Notes: generated by a model from the letters alone, not told the origin. DNA of 58,653 bases from Clostridiales bacterium (GCA_030016385.1 JASEJN010000013.1:1-58653), one strand, 5' to 3'; shown: positions 33,958 through 42,624, numbered from the stretch's first letter. Program-made: numbers and translations.

Positions 33958-33986
33958 ATGAAAAAGGAGCAGCCCGAAGGTTGCTC
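33958..33986 (-). terminator. Minus-strand terminator after the regulator cassette
   Basis: GAGCAGCC and GGTTGCTC arms around CGAA end on the minus strand in TTTTT. It isolates the HTH/membrane gene pair from the tape-measure remnant. Confidence 0.8.
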
Positions 33987-34025
33987 TTGAAAAGAATATT
34001 GATTTAAAATGGTTTTAATGGCGAA

Positions 34026-34454
34026 CTAAACTTTCTTGTTATAATAAAGTTTAAGCACAATTTTTACTATAACAGTAAAAAGCGTAACCGCAAGTAAGGT
34101 AAAAAACACAGTCTGATTGAAATAGTTGAAAACTAACATTGCCAAAGCAAAAAACAGAATAGATATATTTATGCCCGTGCCACCAATTTGGGCATTAATA
34201 TGTTTTCGCCTCTCGTCATTTTCTTCAATGTATAGTTTTTTAAGTTTATCTTCGCTTTTTAATGCACCGTTATATTTACCCATGAAAAAAATCACAACAG
34301 CCTCTATACCTACCCCAAAACCGAGAGTGAATGCTGTGGCCGAATCATCTAAACCGATAATCATTGCAACAGCGATCAGTATCAAGACTATAGCGCAATA
34401 GATTCCTGCAAAGATAAGGCGTTTGTGTACTTTTTGTTTAAAGTTTTCCATCAT
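34026..34454 (-). CDS. Four-segment membrane protein paired with an XRE regulator
   Basis: The 142-residue protein has four hydrophobic segments in two pairs (about residues 13-33, 40-58, 93-110 and 115-135), separated by a charged loop rich in Glu, Lys and Arg ([15 protein letters not shown]). This two-gene arrangement with a small XRE repressor is widespread in Firmicutes, and the membrane partner is of unknown function. The start overlaps the regulator's stop by four bases. It is not a normal phage tail gene and seems to be an insertion. Confidence 0.65.
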   Translation of the reverse strand: MMENFKQKVHKRLIFAGIYCAIVLILIAVAMIIGLDDSATAFTLGFGVGIEAVVIFFMGKYNGALKSEDKLKKLYIEENDERRKHINAQIGGTGINISILFFALAMLVFNYFNQTVFFTLLAVTLFTVIVKIVLKLYYNKKV

Positions 34455-34657
34455 AGTTCCTCCACATCTGAAAAATCGAATATTTCCTCAATTGTTGTAT
34501 CAAAATACTTCGCAATCTTGTAGGCTAAAACAAGCGATGCAGTGTATTTTCCAACCTCAATTGATGTGATTGTTTGTCTTGTAACACTTACAGCTGTCGC
34601 AAGCTCTTCTTGGGATATCTTTCTTTTCTTTCTCAACTCTGCAATTTTTGTTTTCAA
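34451..34657 (-). CDS. XRE-family transcriptional regulator
   Basis: The 68-residue Cro/CI-type regulator is nearly all helix-turn-helix: [20 protein letters not shown], then [29 protein letters not shown]. The frame is open further upstream, but TTG 34657 with GGAGGTG before it gives the usual start. A 20-bp perfect palindrome covering the promoter region lies 15 bases upstream, which suggests autoregulation. It is translationally coupled to the membrane-protein gene. Confidence 0.85.
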   Translation of the reverse strand: MKTKIAELRKKRKISQEELATAVSVTRQTITSIEVGKYTASLVLAYKIAKYFDTTIEEIFDFSDVEEL

Positions 34658-34672
34658 ACTGACACCTCCGTA

Positions 34673-34725
34673 TTGCAAAGTTAACTTTGCAAAACTAGTA
34701 TAGCTCGCTTTGCGCCAAATGTCAG
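34673..34725 (-). promoter_or_regulatory. Promoter and palindromic operator of the XRE cassette
   Basis: The perfect palindrome TTGCAAAGTTAACTTTGCAA (34673-34692) lies just downstream of CTGACA (34720-34725) and TATACT (34697-34702) with 17-base spacing, all read on the minus strand. Half-sites CTTTGCAAAA (34731-34740) and CTTTGCG flank it. The regulator probably binds here. Confidence 0.75.
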
Positions 34726-34755
34726 GCATGCTTTGCAAAAAATATATGAAAACCT

Positions 34756-34947
34756 TTAAATACCAAGCGGGATGATATCATCAATTGTCCGGGTTTTCTT
34801 CGGTTTCTCAATACCGATAAACTGCTTGTGACAGGCCCATAAATCCAGGAACAGGTCGATGGGCATCAGCCAGAATTCCTCCGCGCCCATGCCCATTTGC
34901 ACTGTTCCGTAGTAGAAAAGCCGGGTAAACAGTTCCTCCGTGTTCAC
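34756..34947 (-). CDS. Tail assembly chaperone, frameshift extension (gpGT-like)
   Basis: The 63-codon frame lies in the -1 frame relative to the preceding chaperone gene, and overlaps its last four bases. Its translation [21 protein letters not shown] and [15 protein letters not shown] fits the T part of lambda-like gpG/gpGT chaperones. It could be expressed from its own GTG, or as an extension of the 129-residue protein through the slippery site at 34959-34965. It is the last gene before the (inserted) XRE cassette and the tape-measure start, the standard place. Confidence 0.7.
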   Translation of the reverse strand: MNTEELFTRLFYYGTVQMGMGAEEFWLMPIDLFLDLWACHKQFIGIEKPKKTRTIDDIIPLGI

Positions 34948-35333
34948 CCGACTTCCGCGTTTTTTGAGGAGATTTCCTCCTCACTCTCCACATTCCGCGC
35001 CGTACCCTTGAACATCGCTTCGGTGATGGCGTTCTTGTATGCCGCCAGATCCAGCGGCGAGGTCAACAGTTCCACGTCTTCCTCGGTCAGCAGATCCTGC
35101 GGCGCGTCCTTGTTTTTGAGGTTGTGGATCAAAATGGACTGATTCGCCAGCAGGGTAATCAGCCAGATGATCTCATCCAGCGCCATCTCGAAATTCTCGG
35201 ACTTCATCAGCTTTTCGCCGAGGTTCTCCAGCCCGCCGCAGCGGCGCGCGATTTCCTTGGTGGCGCGGGTGGTGAGAATCAGATCATAGTCTTTTCCACC
35301 AATTTTAATCACAGCACTTCGTTCGTTTCCCAT
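34944..35333 (-). CDS. Tail assembly chaperone (gpG-like)
   Basis: The 129-residue protein of the Phage_TAC type (IKIGGKDYDLILTTRATKEIARRC, EIIWLITLLANQS) helps the tape measure assemble into the tail tube. It lies between the major tail protein gene and the tape-measure remnant. Near its end the codons TCA-AAA-AAC create a slippery heptamer leading to the -1 frame of the next ORF, so two products are expected: this one and a longer fusion. Confidence 0.75.
   Translation of the reverse strand: MGNERSAVIKIGGKDYDLILTTRATKEIARRCGGLENLGEKLMKSENFEMALDEIIWLITLLANQSILIHNLKNKDAPQDLLTEEDVELLTSPLDLAAYKNAITEAMFKGTARNVESEEEISSKNAEVG
34959..34965 (-). promoter_or_regulatory. Programmed -1 frameshift site A AAA AAC
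   Basis: The X-XXY-YYZ heptamer A AAA AAC, in the correct phase of the gpG-like frame, lies 13 bases before its stop. A shift into -1 enters the 63-codon ORF without a stop. Lambda-like tail chaperones use such sites. Confidence 0.7.
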
Positions 35334-35346
35334 GCGTCAGCCCCCC

Positions 35347-35946
35347 TCATTCGCCGGACGTCGCTTCTGTGTAGGTGGGTTCATACACCTGCCCGAACCA
35401 GCCGGAGATGGTTTCAGTTGTCACACCGGAAGCGCCCTCGGAAACCTCCGCCTTCCACGGATGCGTTCCCTTGGTGTCCGGCTTGTTGCGGCGCATGACC
35501 GTGCCCTCGATGCTGGGTGTTTGAAAGGTGATGGAATCGCCTTTGGTCTGCAGGTTGGCGGACGGGATGCCGAAAATGACGCGGTACAACCAGAAATAGC
35601 GGTACTTGCCGTTTGCACGCAGGGCGCGGAAGCCGACGGCCACCGGCAGGGCGATGTTCTCGCCGGCGGAAATCAGAACCCCGTTGTCGTCCGACAAAGC
35701 GCCGGTGAGATTCTGCGCGGCCGTGATGCCGATATCGTCCACGCCCAGCGTCAGCTTGCCGGACTTGAAGTCCTTCACCACCTCCGACGCGCCGTCATCC
35801 GCGTACAGCGTCGCTTCGGCAAGCTCCACGGACAATTCCGCCGAGATGGCCTTTGCGAGAATTTCCGGGGTGCCGTAGGTTTCCTCGCCGTCCTCGGCTT
35901 CGGTGATTTTTGCGTAATAGAGCTTATCCAGCCCGATGGTTGCCAT
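35347..35946 (-). CDS. Major tail protein
   Basis: The 199-residue protein fits the phi13-type major tail tube family: MATIGLDKLYYAKITE, then EAEDGEETYGTPEILAKAIS, ELAEATLYADDGASEVVKDF and VGFRALRANGKYRYFWLYRVIF. It would polymerise into the tail tube. The position between the connector genes and the chaperones is standard for HK97-type siphophages. Confidence 0.88.
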   Translation of the reverse strand: MATIGLDKLYYAKITEAEDGEETYGTPEILAKAISAELSVELAEATLYADDGASEVVKDFKSGKLTLGVDDIGITAAQNLTGALSDDNGVLISAGENIALPVAVGFRALRANGKYRYFWLYRVIFGIPSANLQTKGDSITFQTPSIEGTVMRRNKPDTKGTHPWKAEVSEGASGVTTETISGWFGQVYEPTYTEATSGE

Positions 35947-35949
35947 AAA

Positions 35950-36288
35950 TTATTCCTCCGTTTCATAAGACTGCGCCGCATCAATGGCGTAGTGGTGGTA
36001 GCCGGTATCGTCCTCGTGCCCGACATAGGTGCGTCCGGTGACGGTGAAGCCGGCGTTCAAAAGCGCCTGCGTAATCAGCCGCTTGCGCTGCAGGTAGTTG
36101 CCCTTGGAAAAGAGCGAAATCCGCACTTCGGACACATCCATCAGCGGCGCGTTGTCGCCAAAGAGGGCGAAATCGTCCGTCAGCGGCGTCAGCACCAGAT
36201 ATTCGTCGGGCGGGACGCCTGAAAAAACGCCCGTCTCCACCGGGAGAATGGGCGTAAGAATCGTATTGAGTTCCGAAAGCACGCTCAT
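35950..36288 (-). CDS. Tail completion/terminator-like protein
   Basis: The 112-residue protein lies where siphophage minor tail or tail terminator proteins are encoded, between the HK97 gp10-like gene (overlap of four bases) and the major tail gene. ILPVETGVFSGVPPDEYLVLTPL with EVRISLFSKGNYLQRKRLI resembles the DUF3168/minor capsid 2 type group. It probably caps the tail tube or joins it to the neck. Confidence 0.65.
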   Translation of the reverse strand: MSVLSELNTILTPILPVETGVFSGVPPDEYLVLTPLTDDFALFGDNAPLMDVSEVRISLFSKGNYLQRKRLITQALLNAGFTVTGRTYVGHEDDTGYHHYAIDAAQSYETEE

Positions 36289-36737
36289 ATCCGCCGCACC
36301 TCCTCATCCAGCTTTGCCTCCATGGTTTCAATGCAGGCCTTGCGGCTCTGGGTTTTCGCCGGCTTGAGAAAGGGCTTGGGTGGCTGTCCGGATTTTCCGT
36401 ACTCCAGAATATTGGCGATTTTCGCATTGGAATCCCCGCCACCCGGGCTTCGGGCGTCGGAGCGCGGCTCGGCAAAGCCGACCTTGATGTCCCAGCCGGA
36501 GCCGTCCCGCTTAGGCTTAGCGGGCGAAAGCCCCAGCGCGCTTTCCAGTTCGCCGGTGGAGCGGCTGGGGACTTTCGTGCCTTTCCCGACGACGGCGGAG
36601 AGGTTGGATTTTACCCGCTCCAGCACCACCTGCCCGCCGGCCTCCAGCACACGTGGCAGAATTTCGTCCGTCTTTTCATTCAGCCGGGAAACTTTCAAAA
36701 GAAAGTCCTCCGGCATTCTGATTTCTGCTTTTGCCAC
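36285..36737 (-). CDS. HK97 gp10-like neck protein
   Basis: The 150-residue protein is of the HK97 gp10 type: MAKAEIRMPEDFLLKVSRL, a helical region, then IANILEYGKSGQPPKPFLKPA, whose YG-x-x-x-PPKPFL is the family mark. It acts in joining head and tail. It overlaps the next gene by four bases. The 107 bases upstream (36738-36844) hold a strong hairpin and no gene. Confidence 0.8.
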   Translation of the reverse strand: MAKAEIRMPEDFLLKVSRLNEKTDEILPRVLEAGGQVVLERVKSNLSAVVGKGTKVPSRSTGELESALGLSPAKPKRDGSGWDIKVGFAEPRSDARSPGGGDSNAKIANILEYGKSGQPPKPFLKPAKTQSRKACIETMEAKLDEEVRRI

Positions 36738-36811
36738 TTCGTCCTCACAAACTCCTTTCCGCTACATCCGCCTGTCGTCGGATATCCGCTCCAATCCGTT
36801 GCTCGTCCTCT

Positions 36812-36838
36812 CCCCACAAAGTCTGCGACTTTGCGGGG
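36812..36838. repeat. Strong GC hairpin between neck genes
   Basis: 12-bp arms CCCCACAAAGTC and GACTTTGCGGGG (one mismatch) enclose a 3-base loop in the gap between the gp10-like and head-closure genes. No T run follows on the minus strand. Confidence 0.6.
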
Positions 36839-36844
36839 TCCCCC

Positions 36845-37177
36845 TTATTCGCTCCCTTCCACCAGTTCGCACAGGCATTCGACATACATTCCGCGCCCGC
36901 GCACATTCTCCGCGCTGGTGATGCGGTAGCGCTTTTCCTCGCATACGATGAAATGAGACGAACTGACCTCGACGCCGGGGATTTTGCGGAATCGAAACAG
37001 CACGGACGCTTCGGAAAAGACCGCCATATTCGCCCAGCGCTCCGAGCCGTTGCGGTCCTCCTTGTAGGCGCGCACCGAGGCAAGAACCGTGTCGCCCTGC
37101 GTGACAAATCCGTCCGCGTCCTTGACCGGCGCGTTGGAGATGATGTCGATGAAGCGGTTCATTTTTCCAAAAGACAA
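36845..37177 (-). CDS. Head closure/head-tail adaptor protein
   Basis: The 110-residue protein of the SPP1 gp16-like head-tail adaptor family closes the head after DNA packaging. The start (KMNRFIDIISNAPVKDADGFV) and the later SSSHFIVCEEKRYRITSAENV are the usual pattern. It follows the gp6-like connector gene after a 108-base structured gap. Confidence 0.82.
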   Translation of the reverse strand: MSFGKMNRFIDIISNAPVKDADGFVTQGDTVLASVRAYKEDRNGSERWANMAVFSEASVLFRFRKIPGVEVSSSHFIVCEEKRYRITSAENVRGRGMYVECLCELVEGSE

Positions 37178-37200
37178 TACAAGCCCTCCTTATCTGCGAT

Positions 37201-37283
37201 GTTTTATGCGGTTTTGCGAAGCAAAATTTCGGCAAGCGTTTACGCCGAAAAGCATAAAACTCGCCCGCCTTGCGAGCAAGGCG
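37201..37283. repeat. Structured intergenic element between connector genes
   Basis: GTTTTATGC (37201-37209) and GCATAAAAC (37252-37260) close a three-way junction. It contains two hairpins (37211-37226 and 37228-37249, the latter with TTCGGC and GCCGAA arms). A further 7-bp hairpin CGCCTTG-CAAGGCG follows at 37266-37283, right before the end of the upstream gene. Confidence 0.6.
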
Positions 37284-37285
37284 CT

Positions 37286-37603
37286 TTACACCTTCCAATC
37301 CCGGTCAAGCCGCAGCAGCAAATTGACCGTTTCCCAGACCTGCCTGCCCGCGCTGACGGTGTCCGCGAAAAAGCCTCCCGTGGAACCGTCGCGGCTCTCA
37401 TAAAAATGGCTTGCCAGCATGATGACCGCCTGTTCGGTGGTCGATGTCATCTCGTTTTCCCCATAATAGCCCGCCGAAACGTGCTGATAGCTTTCGGCAT
37501 AACGGACGGCGGCGGTGATGTACAGCTGCAGAAGCTCGTCGTCTTCCGTATGCGAAAGAATCAGATTGGCTTTGACTTTTTCAAGCAGAGTGTCCAGTGC
37601 CAT
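37286..37603 (-). CDS. Head-tail connector protein (gp6-like)
   Basis: The 105-residue helical protein is of the HK97 gp6/phage_connect_1 type: LLEKVKANLILSHTEDDELLQLYITAAVRYAESY is the family's opening. It forms a ring under the portal. It follows the capsid gene by 21 bases. Confidence 0.82.
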   Translation of the reverse strand: MALDTLLEKVKANLILSHTEDDELLQLYITAAVRYAESYQHVSAGYYGENEMTSTTEQAVIMLASHFYESRDGSTGGFFADTVSAGRQVWETVNLLLRLDRDWKV

Positions 37604-37624
37604 GACCGCCGCCCCCTTCCTTGA

Positions 37625-38818
37625 TTAAGAGCCTGCCTTCATCTGCAGAAGCTGGATGCCTTCTGTCAGAATGACCTTGCCGTCCACACGTTCCGTAGCC
37701 ACATAACCGATCTGACCGTTGGTGGCATACAACTCATTCAGTCTCTGCACGGTTCTGCCCGCGCGGTCGCCGATCCAGTAATTCTTGAAATCACCGAACG
37801 CCACGGTATAGGCATCCGCTGCCATCGCCGGCACATAAGGAGAAGTGTACAGGTCGTATCCGAGCAGTTTATCAGGTTCACCCGCCTGCAGGGAGGGCTG
37901 CCACAGATATACACCGTTGGAGTCCTTCAGCTTGCGGATGGCGGAAATGGTCGCATCATTCATAAGGAACCTTGCGTTCCTGCGGTACGGGGATTTCAGC
38001 GCATATACAAGGCTGATCAGTTCGTCCGCCGTGATGGCGTTTTGTGCCGCCGCGGTCACACCGACCGTGCCGCCGTTCGCGGTGAAAATACCCGTAGGCT
38101 GGTTTGTTCCGGTTCCCACGCAGAAGGCTTCCTCCTCGGCGATGCCGAAGGCTCTGGCAAATTCATTCATGAGGTAATCTTCAATATCGAATGCGGAATC
38201 CTGCAGAAGCTCCACGCTGACGCGGCAGAGGTCGGTCAGCTTGAAGGCGTCGATCTGCTTCTGCCCGAAGGTCGGATTGCTCTCGGTGTATGCGGCGTTC
38301 TCCGCCGTCCACTGCGCGGTGGAGTGGCCTGTGGCAATGGGAATTTTGCGTTCGTGCTGTGTGGTGATGACCTTGGCGAGGGAGCGGATCACATTCTCTG
38401 CTTCAAGGGCGGTCACAATCTGGGTTTCAAATTCCTCCGGCACCAGATAGCCGCCGTCCGCATCCACACCTTCGGACAGGACATTATGCAGCGGCACCTT
38501 GCCGCGCAGGTGGCGGTCAAAGTCCTCCTTGTAAGCGTCGGAGGCTCTGCCGGCTTTCTCCGGCTTGAGGGACGCGGCACGTTCGGGCGCTTCGGTAATC
38601 GGCTGATTGACAGGCTTGTTCAGTTCCGCTTCAATGGCGTCCCGGCGCTCCATGCGCTTAATTTCATTGGTGAGGCTGTCAAGGTCACGCTCCATTTTGG
38701 CATAGGCGGCGTCATCCTCCGCGGAAAGCACGCCCATTTCGTTCCTGTGGGTATCGAGGAAGCCCTCCATCGTATTCCACAGCTTGGCTCTTTTGTTTCT
38801 CATTTCGGTAATCGTCAT
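37625..38818 (-). CDS. Major capsid protein (HK97 fold)
   Basis: The 397-residue protein has an N-terminal coiled-coil delta domain (about residues 1-100: AAYAKMERDLDSLTNEIKRME), removed by the prohead protease. The mature HK97-fold capsid follows: GGYLVPEEFETQIV, LTDLCRVSVELLQDSAFDIEDYL, FCVGTGTNQPTGI and VAFGDFKNYWIGDRAGRTVQRL. It is intact. The protease gene is directly upstream. Confidence 0.95.
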   Translation of the reverse strand: MTITEMRNKRAKLWNTMEGFLDTHRNEMGVLSAEDDAAYAKMERDLDSLTNEIKRMERRDAIEAELNKPVNQPITEAPERAASLKPEKAGRASDAYKEDFDRHLRGKVPLHNVLSEGVDADGGYLVPEEFETQIVTALEAENVIRSLAKVITTQHERKIPIATGHSTAQWTAENAAYTESNPTFGQKQIDAFKLTDLCRVSVELLQDSAFDIEDYLMNEFARAFGIAEEEAFCVGTGTNQPTGIFTANGGTVGVTAAAQNAITADELISLVYALKSPYRRNARFLMNDATISAIRKLKDSNGVYLWQPSLQAGEPDKLLGYDLYTSPYVPAMAADAYTVAFGDFKNYWIGDRAGRTVQRLNELYATNGQIGYVATERVDGKVILTEGIQLLQMKAGS

Positions 38819-38837
38819 GATAAAAATCCTCCTTGCT

Positions 38838-39650
38838 TTACAGCAGTTTTTTGTAAAGGGACGCTTTCAGTTCATCGACCGGGCGCCCTTTCGGTTGTTT
38901 TTCCGGCTTGCGGAAGGCTTTGCCGAAAAGCTTATTCATGAGAGCGCGTTCCACCGCTGAAGCGGAGAACGCATATCCCTCGGTGTCCGCTGTGGATCCG
39001 CGTTTTTCATCCGCCAGGATATCATCCGCAAATCCGAGTTCGATGGCTTTTTTGGCGTTCATCCAGGTGGTGTCGTCCATCATGTGCGATAGCTGTGCGT
39101 GGGAAAGCCCCGTCTTGATTTCATAGGCGTTGATGATGCTTTCCTTGACTTCGGAGAGCATATCAATTGCCTTTGCCATGTCTGAGTGGTCACCGAACGC
39201 TATCGTCGCCGGGTTGTGGATCATCATGAGCGCAGTGGGCGCCATCAGCACTTTGGTTCCCGCCATCGCCACGACCGATGCCGCGGACGCCGCGATGCCG
39301 TCCACCTTTACGGTGACATTGTCTTTGTAATCCATCAGCATGGTATAAATCTGGCTGGCGGCGATGCAGTCTCCGCCGGGCGAATTGATCCAGATGGTGA
39401 CGGGGCCGCTTCCCGCGAAAAGTTCCTCGCGGAACGCAGCCGGTGTGATGTCATCGTCAAACCAGCTTTCCTCGGCAATCGTGCCGTACAGTTCAAGGAC
39501 CCGCTCTGCGGACGGCTCTTCGCCTGTCTGATTCTTCCACTTCCAAAAGCGGCGAGCCGCCGCTGGCATTTCGCGCCCGCTTTCTGATGCGGGCTTCAGA
39601 CTCTGTACCCGCATCTGGCGCTGATTCTGGTTCTGTAGATTGGTATTCAT
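38838..39650 (-). CDS. Head maturation protease, ClpP type
   Basis: The 270-residue ClpP-like serine protease processes the capsid scaffold. The catalytic triad is visible: Ser in IAASAASVVAMAG (about residue 121-125), His in MMIHNPAT (about 143) and Asp in the following helical part. The substrate groove segment VTIWINSPGGDCIAA is also present. It overlaps the portal gene by four bases, the usual portal-protease-capsid order. Confidence 0.93.
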   Translation of the reverse strand: MNTNLQNQNQRQMRVQSLKPASESGREMPAAARRFWKWKNQTGEEPSAERVLELYGTIAEESWFDDDITPAAFREELFAGSGPVTIWINSPGGDCIAASQIYTMLMDYKDNVTVKVDGIAASAASVVAMAGTKVLMAPTALMMIHNPATIAFGDHSDMAKAIDMLSEVKESIINAYEIKTGLSHAQLSHMMDDTTWMNAKKAIELGFADDILADEKRGSTADTEGYAFSASAVERALMNKLFGKAFRKPEKQPKGRPVDELKASLYKKLL

Positions 39651-40909
39651 CGGGATTGTTCCTCCTCTCTGTTGTTGTCTGTACCTGCGAAAGCGCCGGC
39701 GTCGGCAAGCTTGGTCATGGCACCGTTAATGAGATACAGGTCGCCGCCTTGTTCCGCGGGGATGCGGTCGAGGTTCTCCAGTTCCCGGATATCGTTTGCC
39801 GACATCCAGCCATTCTGCCTTGCCGTCGCGTAGCCGTTCATGCGGCTGGCATAATCCCCGCGGAGCAGGCCTTCCACATTGAATTTCACAAAATAGGACT
39901 TTTTTTCGTCAGGAGTCAGGAGCCGCCGCTGAATGGACTGTTCCCAGCGGATCACCCATGGGTCCAGCGTATACTTCACAAACTCCAGGCTCTGCTGTTC
40001 AATATTGGAGAAGCTGGACTTTTCCAGATCTCCGACCATGTGCGGCGGCACACGGAAGATCCGCGCGATTTCATTGATCTGGAACTTGCGTGTTTCCAAA
40101 AACTGTGCCTGCTCCGGTGAAATGGAGATCGGCGTATATTTCATGCCTTCCTCCAGCACGGCGATCTTATTGCTGTTCGACGAGCCGCCGAAGGTCTGCT
40201 GCCAGCTTTCACGCACCTTGCTGGGATCCTTGATGGTGCCGGGATGCTCCAGGACACCGCTCGGCGCCGCACCGTTGGCGAAGAACTTGCTGCCGTATTC
40301 CTCTGTGGCAATCGCAAGTCCGATGGCGTTCTTAGCCATTGCGATGGGCGAGTAGCCCACCAGCCCGTCAAAGCCAAGCCCCGGAATATGCAGCACATCG
40401 GAAGGCTGAAGAATCACCATACTGCCTTTCATGGTGTGCACCTCATCGGAGGACCGCTGGTACTGGTAATACAGCTGTCCGTTCGTGTCCCGGTTGACCG
40501 TCATTTTGTTCGGCATCAGCGGATACAGGGCAATGACCTGGCCTTTGCCGTTGCGGATGATCTGGGCGTAGGCGTTTCCCCATAACAAAAGATGAGTCAT
40601 CAGCGTTTCACGAAACACGAATGAACTCATCTCCGGATTCGGCTCGTCATGGAGCAGAAGGTATAACGGATGGCCGATGGCTTTTTCCTTGCCGCCGCCT
40701 TTCTTGTAGCGATAGAGGTGGAGGGGCAGCTCAGCAATCGCCTCCGACAGGATACGCACACAGGCATACACCGCCGTCATCTGCATCGCGGAGCGCTCGG
40801 TCACCAGCTTGCCGGAGGAAGAACCGCCGAGATAAAAGGCATAGCTGCTGCCCGGCGTCCTGTTCTCAGGTTTGTCCCTCGCTTTGAACAGTCCCGAAAA
40901 TATACTCAT
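39647..40909 (-). CDS. Portal protein (HK97 type)
   Basis: The 420-residue protein forms the dodecameric DNA gate. SAMQMTAVYACVRILSEAIAELPLHLYR, NPEMSSFVFRETLMTHLLLWGNAYAQIIRN and FQINEIARIFRVPPHMVGDLEKSSFSNIEQQSLEFVK are the family blocks. It is complete. It lies between the large terminase and the protease genes. Confidence 0.95.
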   Translation of the reverse strand: MSIFSGLFKARDKPENRTPGSSYAFYLGGSSSGKLVTERSAMQMTAVYACVRILSEAIAELPLHLYRYKKGGGKEKAIGHPLYLLLHDEPNPEMSSFVFRETLMTHLLLWGNAYAQIIRNGKGQVIALYPLMPNKMTVNRDTNGQLYYQYQRSSDEVHTMKGSMVILQPSDVLHIPGLGFDGLVGYSPIAMAKNAIGLAIATEEYGSKFFANGAAPSGVLEHPGTIKDPSKVRESWQQTFGGSSNSNKIAVLEEGMKYTPISISPEQAQFLETRKFQINEIARIFRVPPHMVGDLEKSSFSNIEQQSLEFVKYTLDPWVIRWEQSIQRRLLTPDEKKSYFVKFNVEGLLRGDYASRMNGYATARQNGWMSANDIRELENLDRIPAEQGGDLYLINGAMTKLADAGAFAGTDNNREEEQSR

Positions 40910-40927
40910 TTCTTATCACGCTCCTTC

Positions 40928-42514
40928 CTAAAACACCAGAAGTCCTCTGGTGTCGTATACGCTTTCACCCGTGTCGTTCCCGCAGCGAATGGCACGGTCA
41001 AGCCCCATAATGGTGGCAATCGCACCGTCAATTTTCTCTGTGGATTTCTCCTTGTCCGCCTTGATGTTGCCGGCGGGGTCGGTGCGGATGTAGATGTTGT
41101 CCATCATCCACCGCAGCACCGGATGCCCGCCGTGGGCGATTTTCTCTTCCAGCACCAGCTTCATCAACTCCTTGGTGGGCGGGGACATATCCTTAAATCC
41201 CTGCCCGAACGGAATAACCGTAAAGCCCATGCCCTCAAGGTTCTGTACCATCTGCACGGCTCCCCAGCGGTCGAACGCAATCTCCCGGATATTGAAGCGC
41301 TCTCCGAGCCGCTCAATAAATTTCTCAATGTAGCCGTAATGCACCACATTGCCCTCCGTGGTCATGATCAGTCCCTGCCGCTCCCACAAGTCATAGGGAA
41401 CATGGTCACGGCGGACACGCAGAGCGACCGTTTCTTCCGGAATCCAGAAGTACGGAAGGACGCTGTATTTTTCAGCTTCATCCTGCGGCGGGAACACCAG
41501 AACAAAAGCCGTAATGTCCGTTGTGCTGGAGAGGTCAAGGCCGCCGTAGCAGACGCGGCCTTCAAGGCTTTCCTCGTCGACTGGGAATGCGCAGGTGTCC
41601 CACTTATCCATCGGCATCCAGCGCACCGACTGTTTCACCCACTGATTAAGACGCAGTTGACGGAACGCATTCTCCTCGCCGGGATTCTGCTTTGCGGAAT
41701 CACAGGCAGCTTTCACCTTGTCGATACCGACCGTGATGCCCAGGGAGGGATTGGCTTTCTTCCAGACCTCCGGATCCGTCCAGTCCTCATCCTCCGCCGT
41801 GCCGTAAATGACGGAATAGAAGGTGGGGTCGACCTTCCGTCCCGCCTGGATGTCCAGGGCTTTCTGATGCACCTCATAGCAGATGGAATTTGTATCATTG
41901 CCCGCCGTTGTAATCAGAAAGTACAGCGGCTGCATCCTTGCGTCACCGGAGCCCTGCAGCATGACGTCAAACAGCTTTCTGTTGGGCTGGGTGTGCAGCT
42001 CATCGAATATCACGCCGTGGGTGTTCGCCACGTCCGCCGAAAGCACCTGGTAGAAGCTGTTGGTCGGCTTATACACAAGTTTCTTCTGCGATTCCAGTAT
42101 CTTCACGCGCTTGGCAAGCGCCGGACAAAAACGCACCATGTCCATGGCAACATCGAATACGATCTTCGCCTGGTTCCGGTCGGAGGCACAGCCGTACACC
42201 TCGGCGCGCTCCTCGCCGTCGCCGCAGGTGAGGAGCAGTGCGATCGCGGCCGCCAGTTCCGACTTGCCCTGTTTCTTTGGTATCTCGATATATGCCGTGT
42301 TGAACTGCCGATAACCGTTCTTTTTCAAAATGCCGAAGATGTCCCTTACAATCTGCTCCTGCCAGTCGATCAGCTCGAAGGGCTTGCCCGCCCAAGTGCC
42401 TTTGGTGTGGCAGAGGGATTCAATGAACATGGCGGCGTAATCCGCGGCTTTTTCATCGTAGCGTGAGGTTTTCGTCATGAACCTGGTAGGCTTGTATTTC
42501 TTCAGCTTTCGCAC
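40928..42514 (-). CDS. Terminase large subunit
   Basis: TerL is the DNA-packaging ATPase and nuclease. The ATPase has EIPKKQGKSELAAAIALLL (Walker A near residue 80) and GVIFDELHTQ (Walker B and Glu, near 160). The nuclease part has GGLDLSSTTDITAFVLVF with the first Asp, and the C-terminal REIAFDRWGAVQMVQNLEGMG and KIDGAIATIMGLDRA metal ligands. The frame is open to 42685, but GTG 42514 behind AAAGGAGG gives the normal 528-residue size. No intact small subunit lies upstream. Confidence 0.93.
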   Translation of the reverse strand: MRKLKKYKPTRFMTKTSRYDEKAADYAAMFIESLCHTKGTWAGKPFELIDWQEQIVRDIFGILKKNGYRQFNTAYIEIPKKQGKSELAAAIALLLTCGDGEERAEVYGCASDRNQAKIVFDVAMDMVRFCPALAKRVKILESQKKLVYKPTNSFYQVLSADVANTHGVIFDELHTQPNRKLFDVMLQGSGDARMQPLYFLITTAGNDTNSICYEVHQKALDIQAGRKVDPTFYSVIYGTAEDEDWTDPEVWKKANPSLGITVGIDKVKAACDSAKQNPGEENAFRQLRLNQWVKQSVRWMPMDKWDTCAFPVDEESLEGRVCYGGLDLSSTTDITAFVLVFPPQDEAEKYSVLPYFWIPEETVALRVRRDHVPYDLWERQGLIMTTEGNVVHYGYIEKFIERLGERFNIREIAFDRWGAVQMVQNLEGMGFTVIPFGQGFKDMSPPTKELMKLVLEEKIAHGGHPVLRWMMDNIYIRTDPAGNIKADKEKSTEKIDGAIATIMGLDRAIRCGNDTGESVYDTRGLLVF

Positions 42515-42624
42515 GGCGCATTGCCTCCTTTCCAGGAAAAATAAAGGACCGCCATCGGCAGTCCTGTAATAATTATCTGTACGAGACATAGCCCCGCAAA
42601 GGGGGCGTCTCGGATTTTTCGTGG

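Noticed and set aside
34808..34993. 61-codon minus-strand frame overlapping the tail chaperones
   Set aside because: It is a third frame without ribosome site; the slippery site leads into the 63-codon frame instead.
40670..42466. Plus-strand open frame of 598 codons
   Set aside because: It lies opposite the portal and terminase genes, which have clear motifs; the plus frame shows none.
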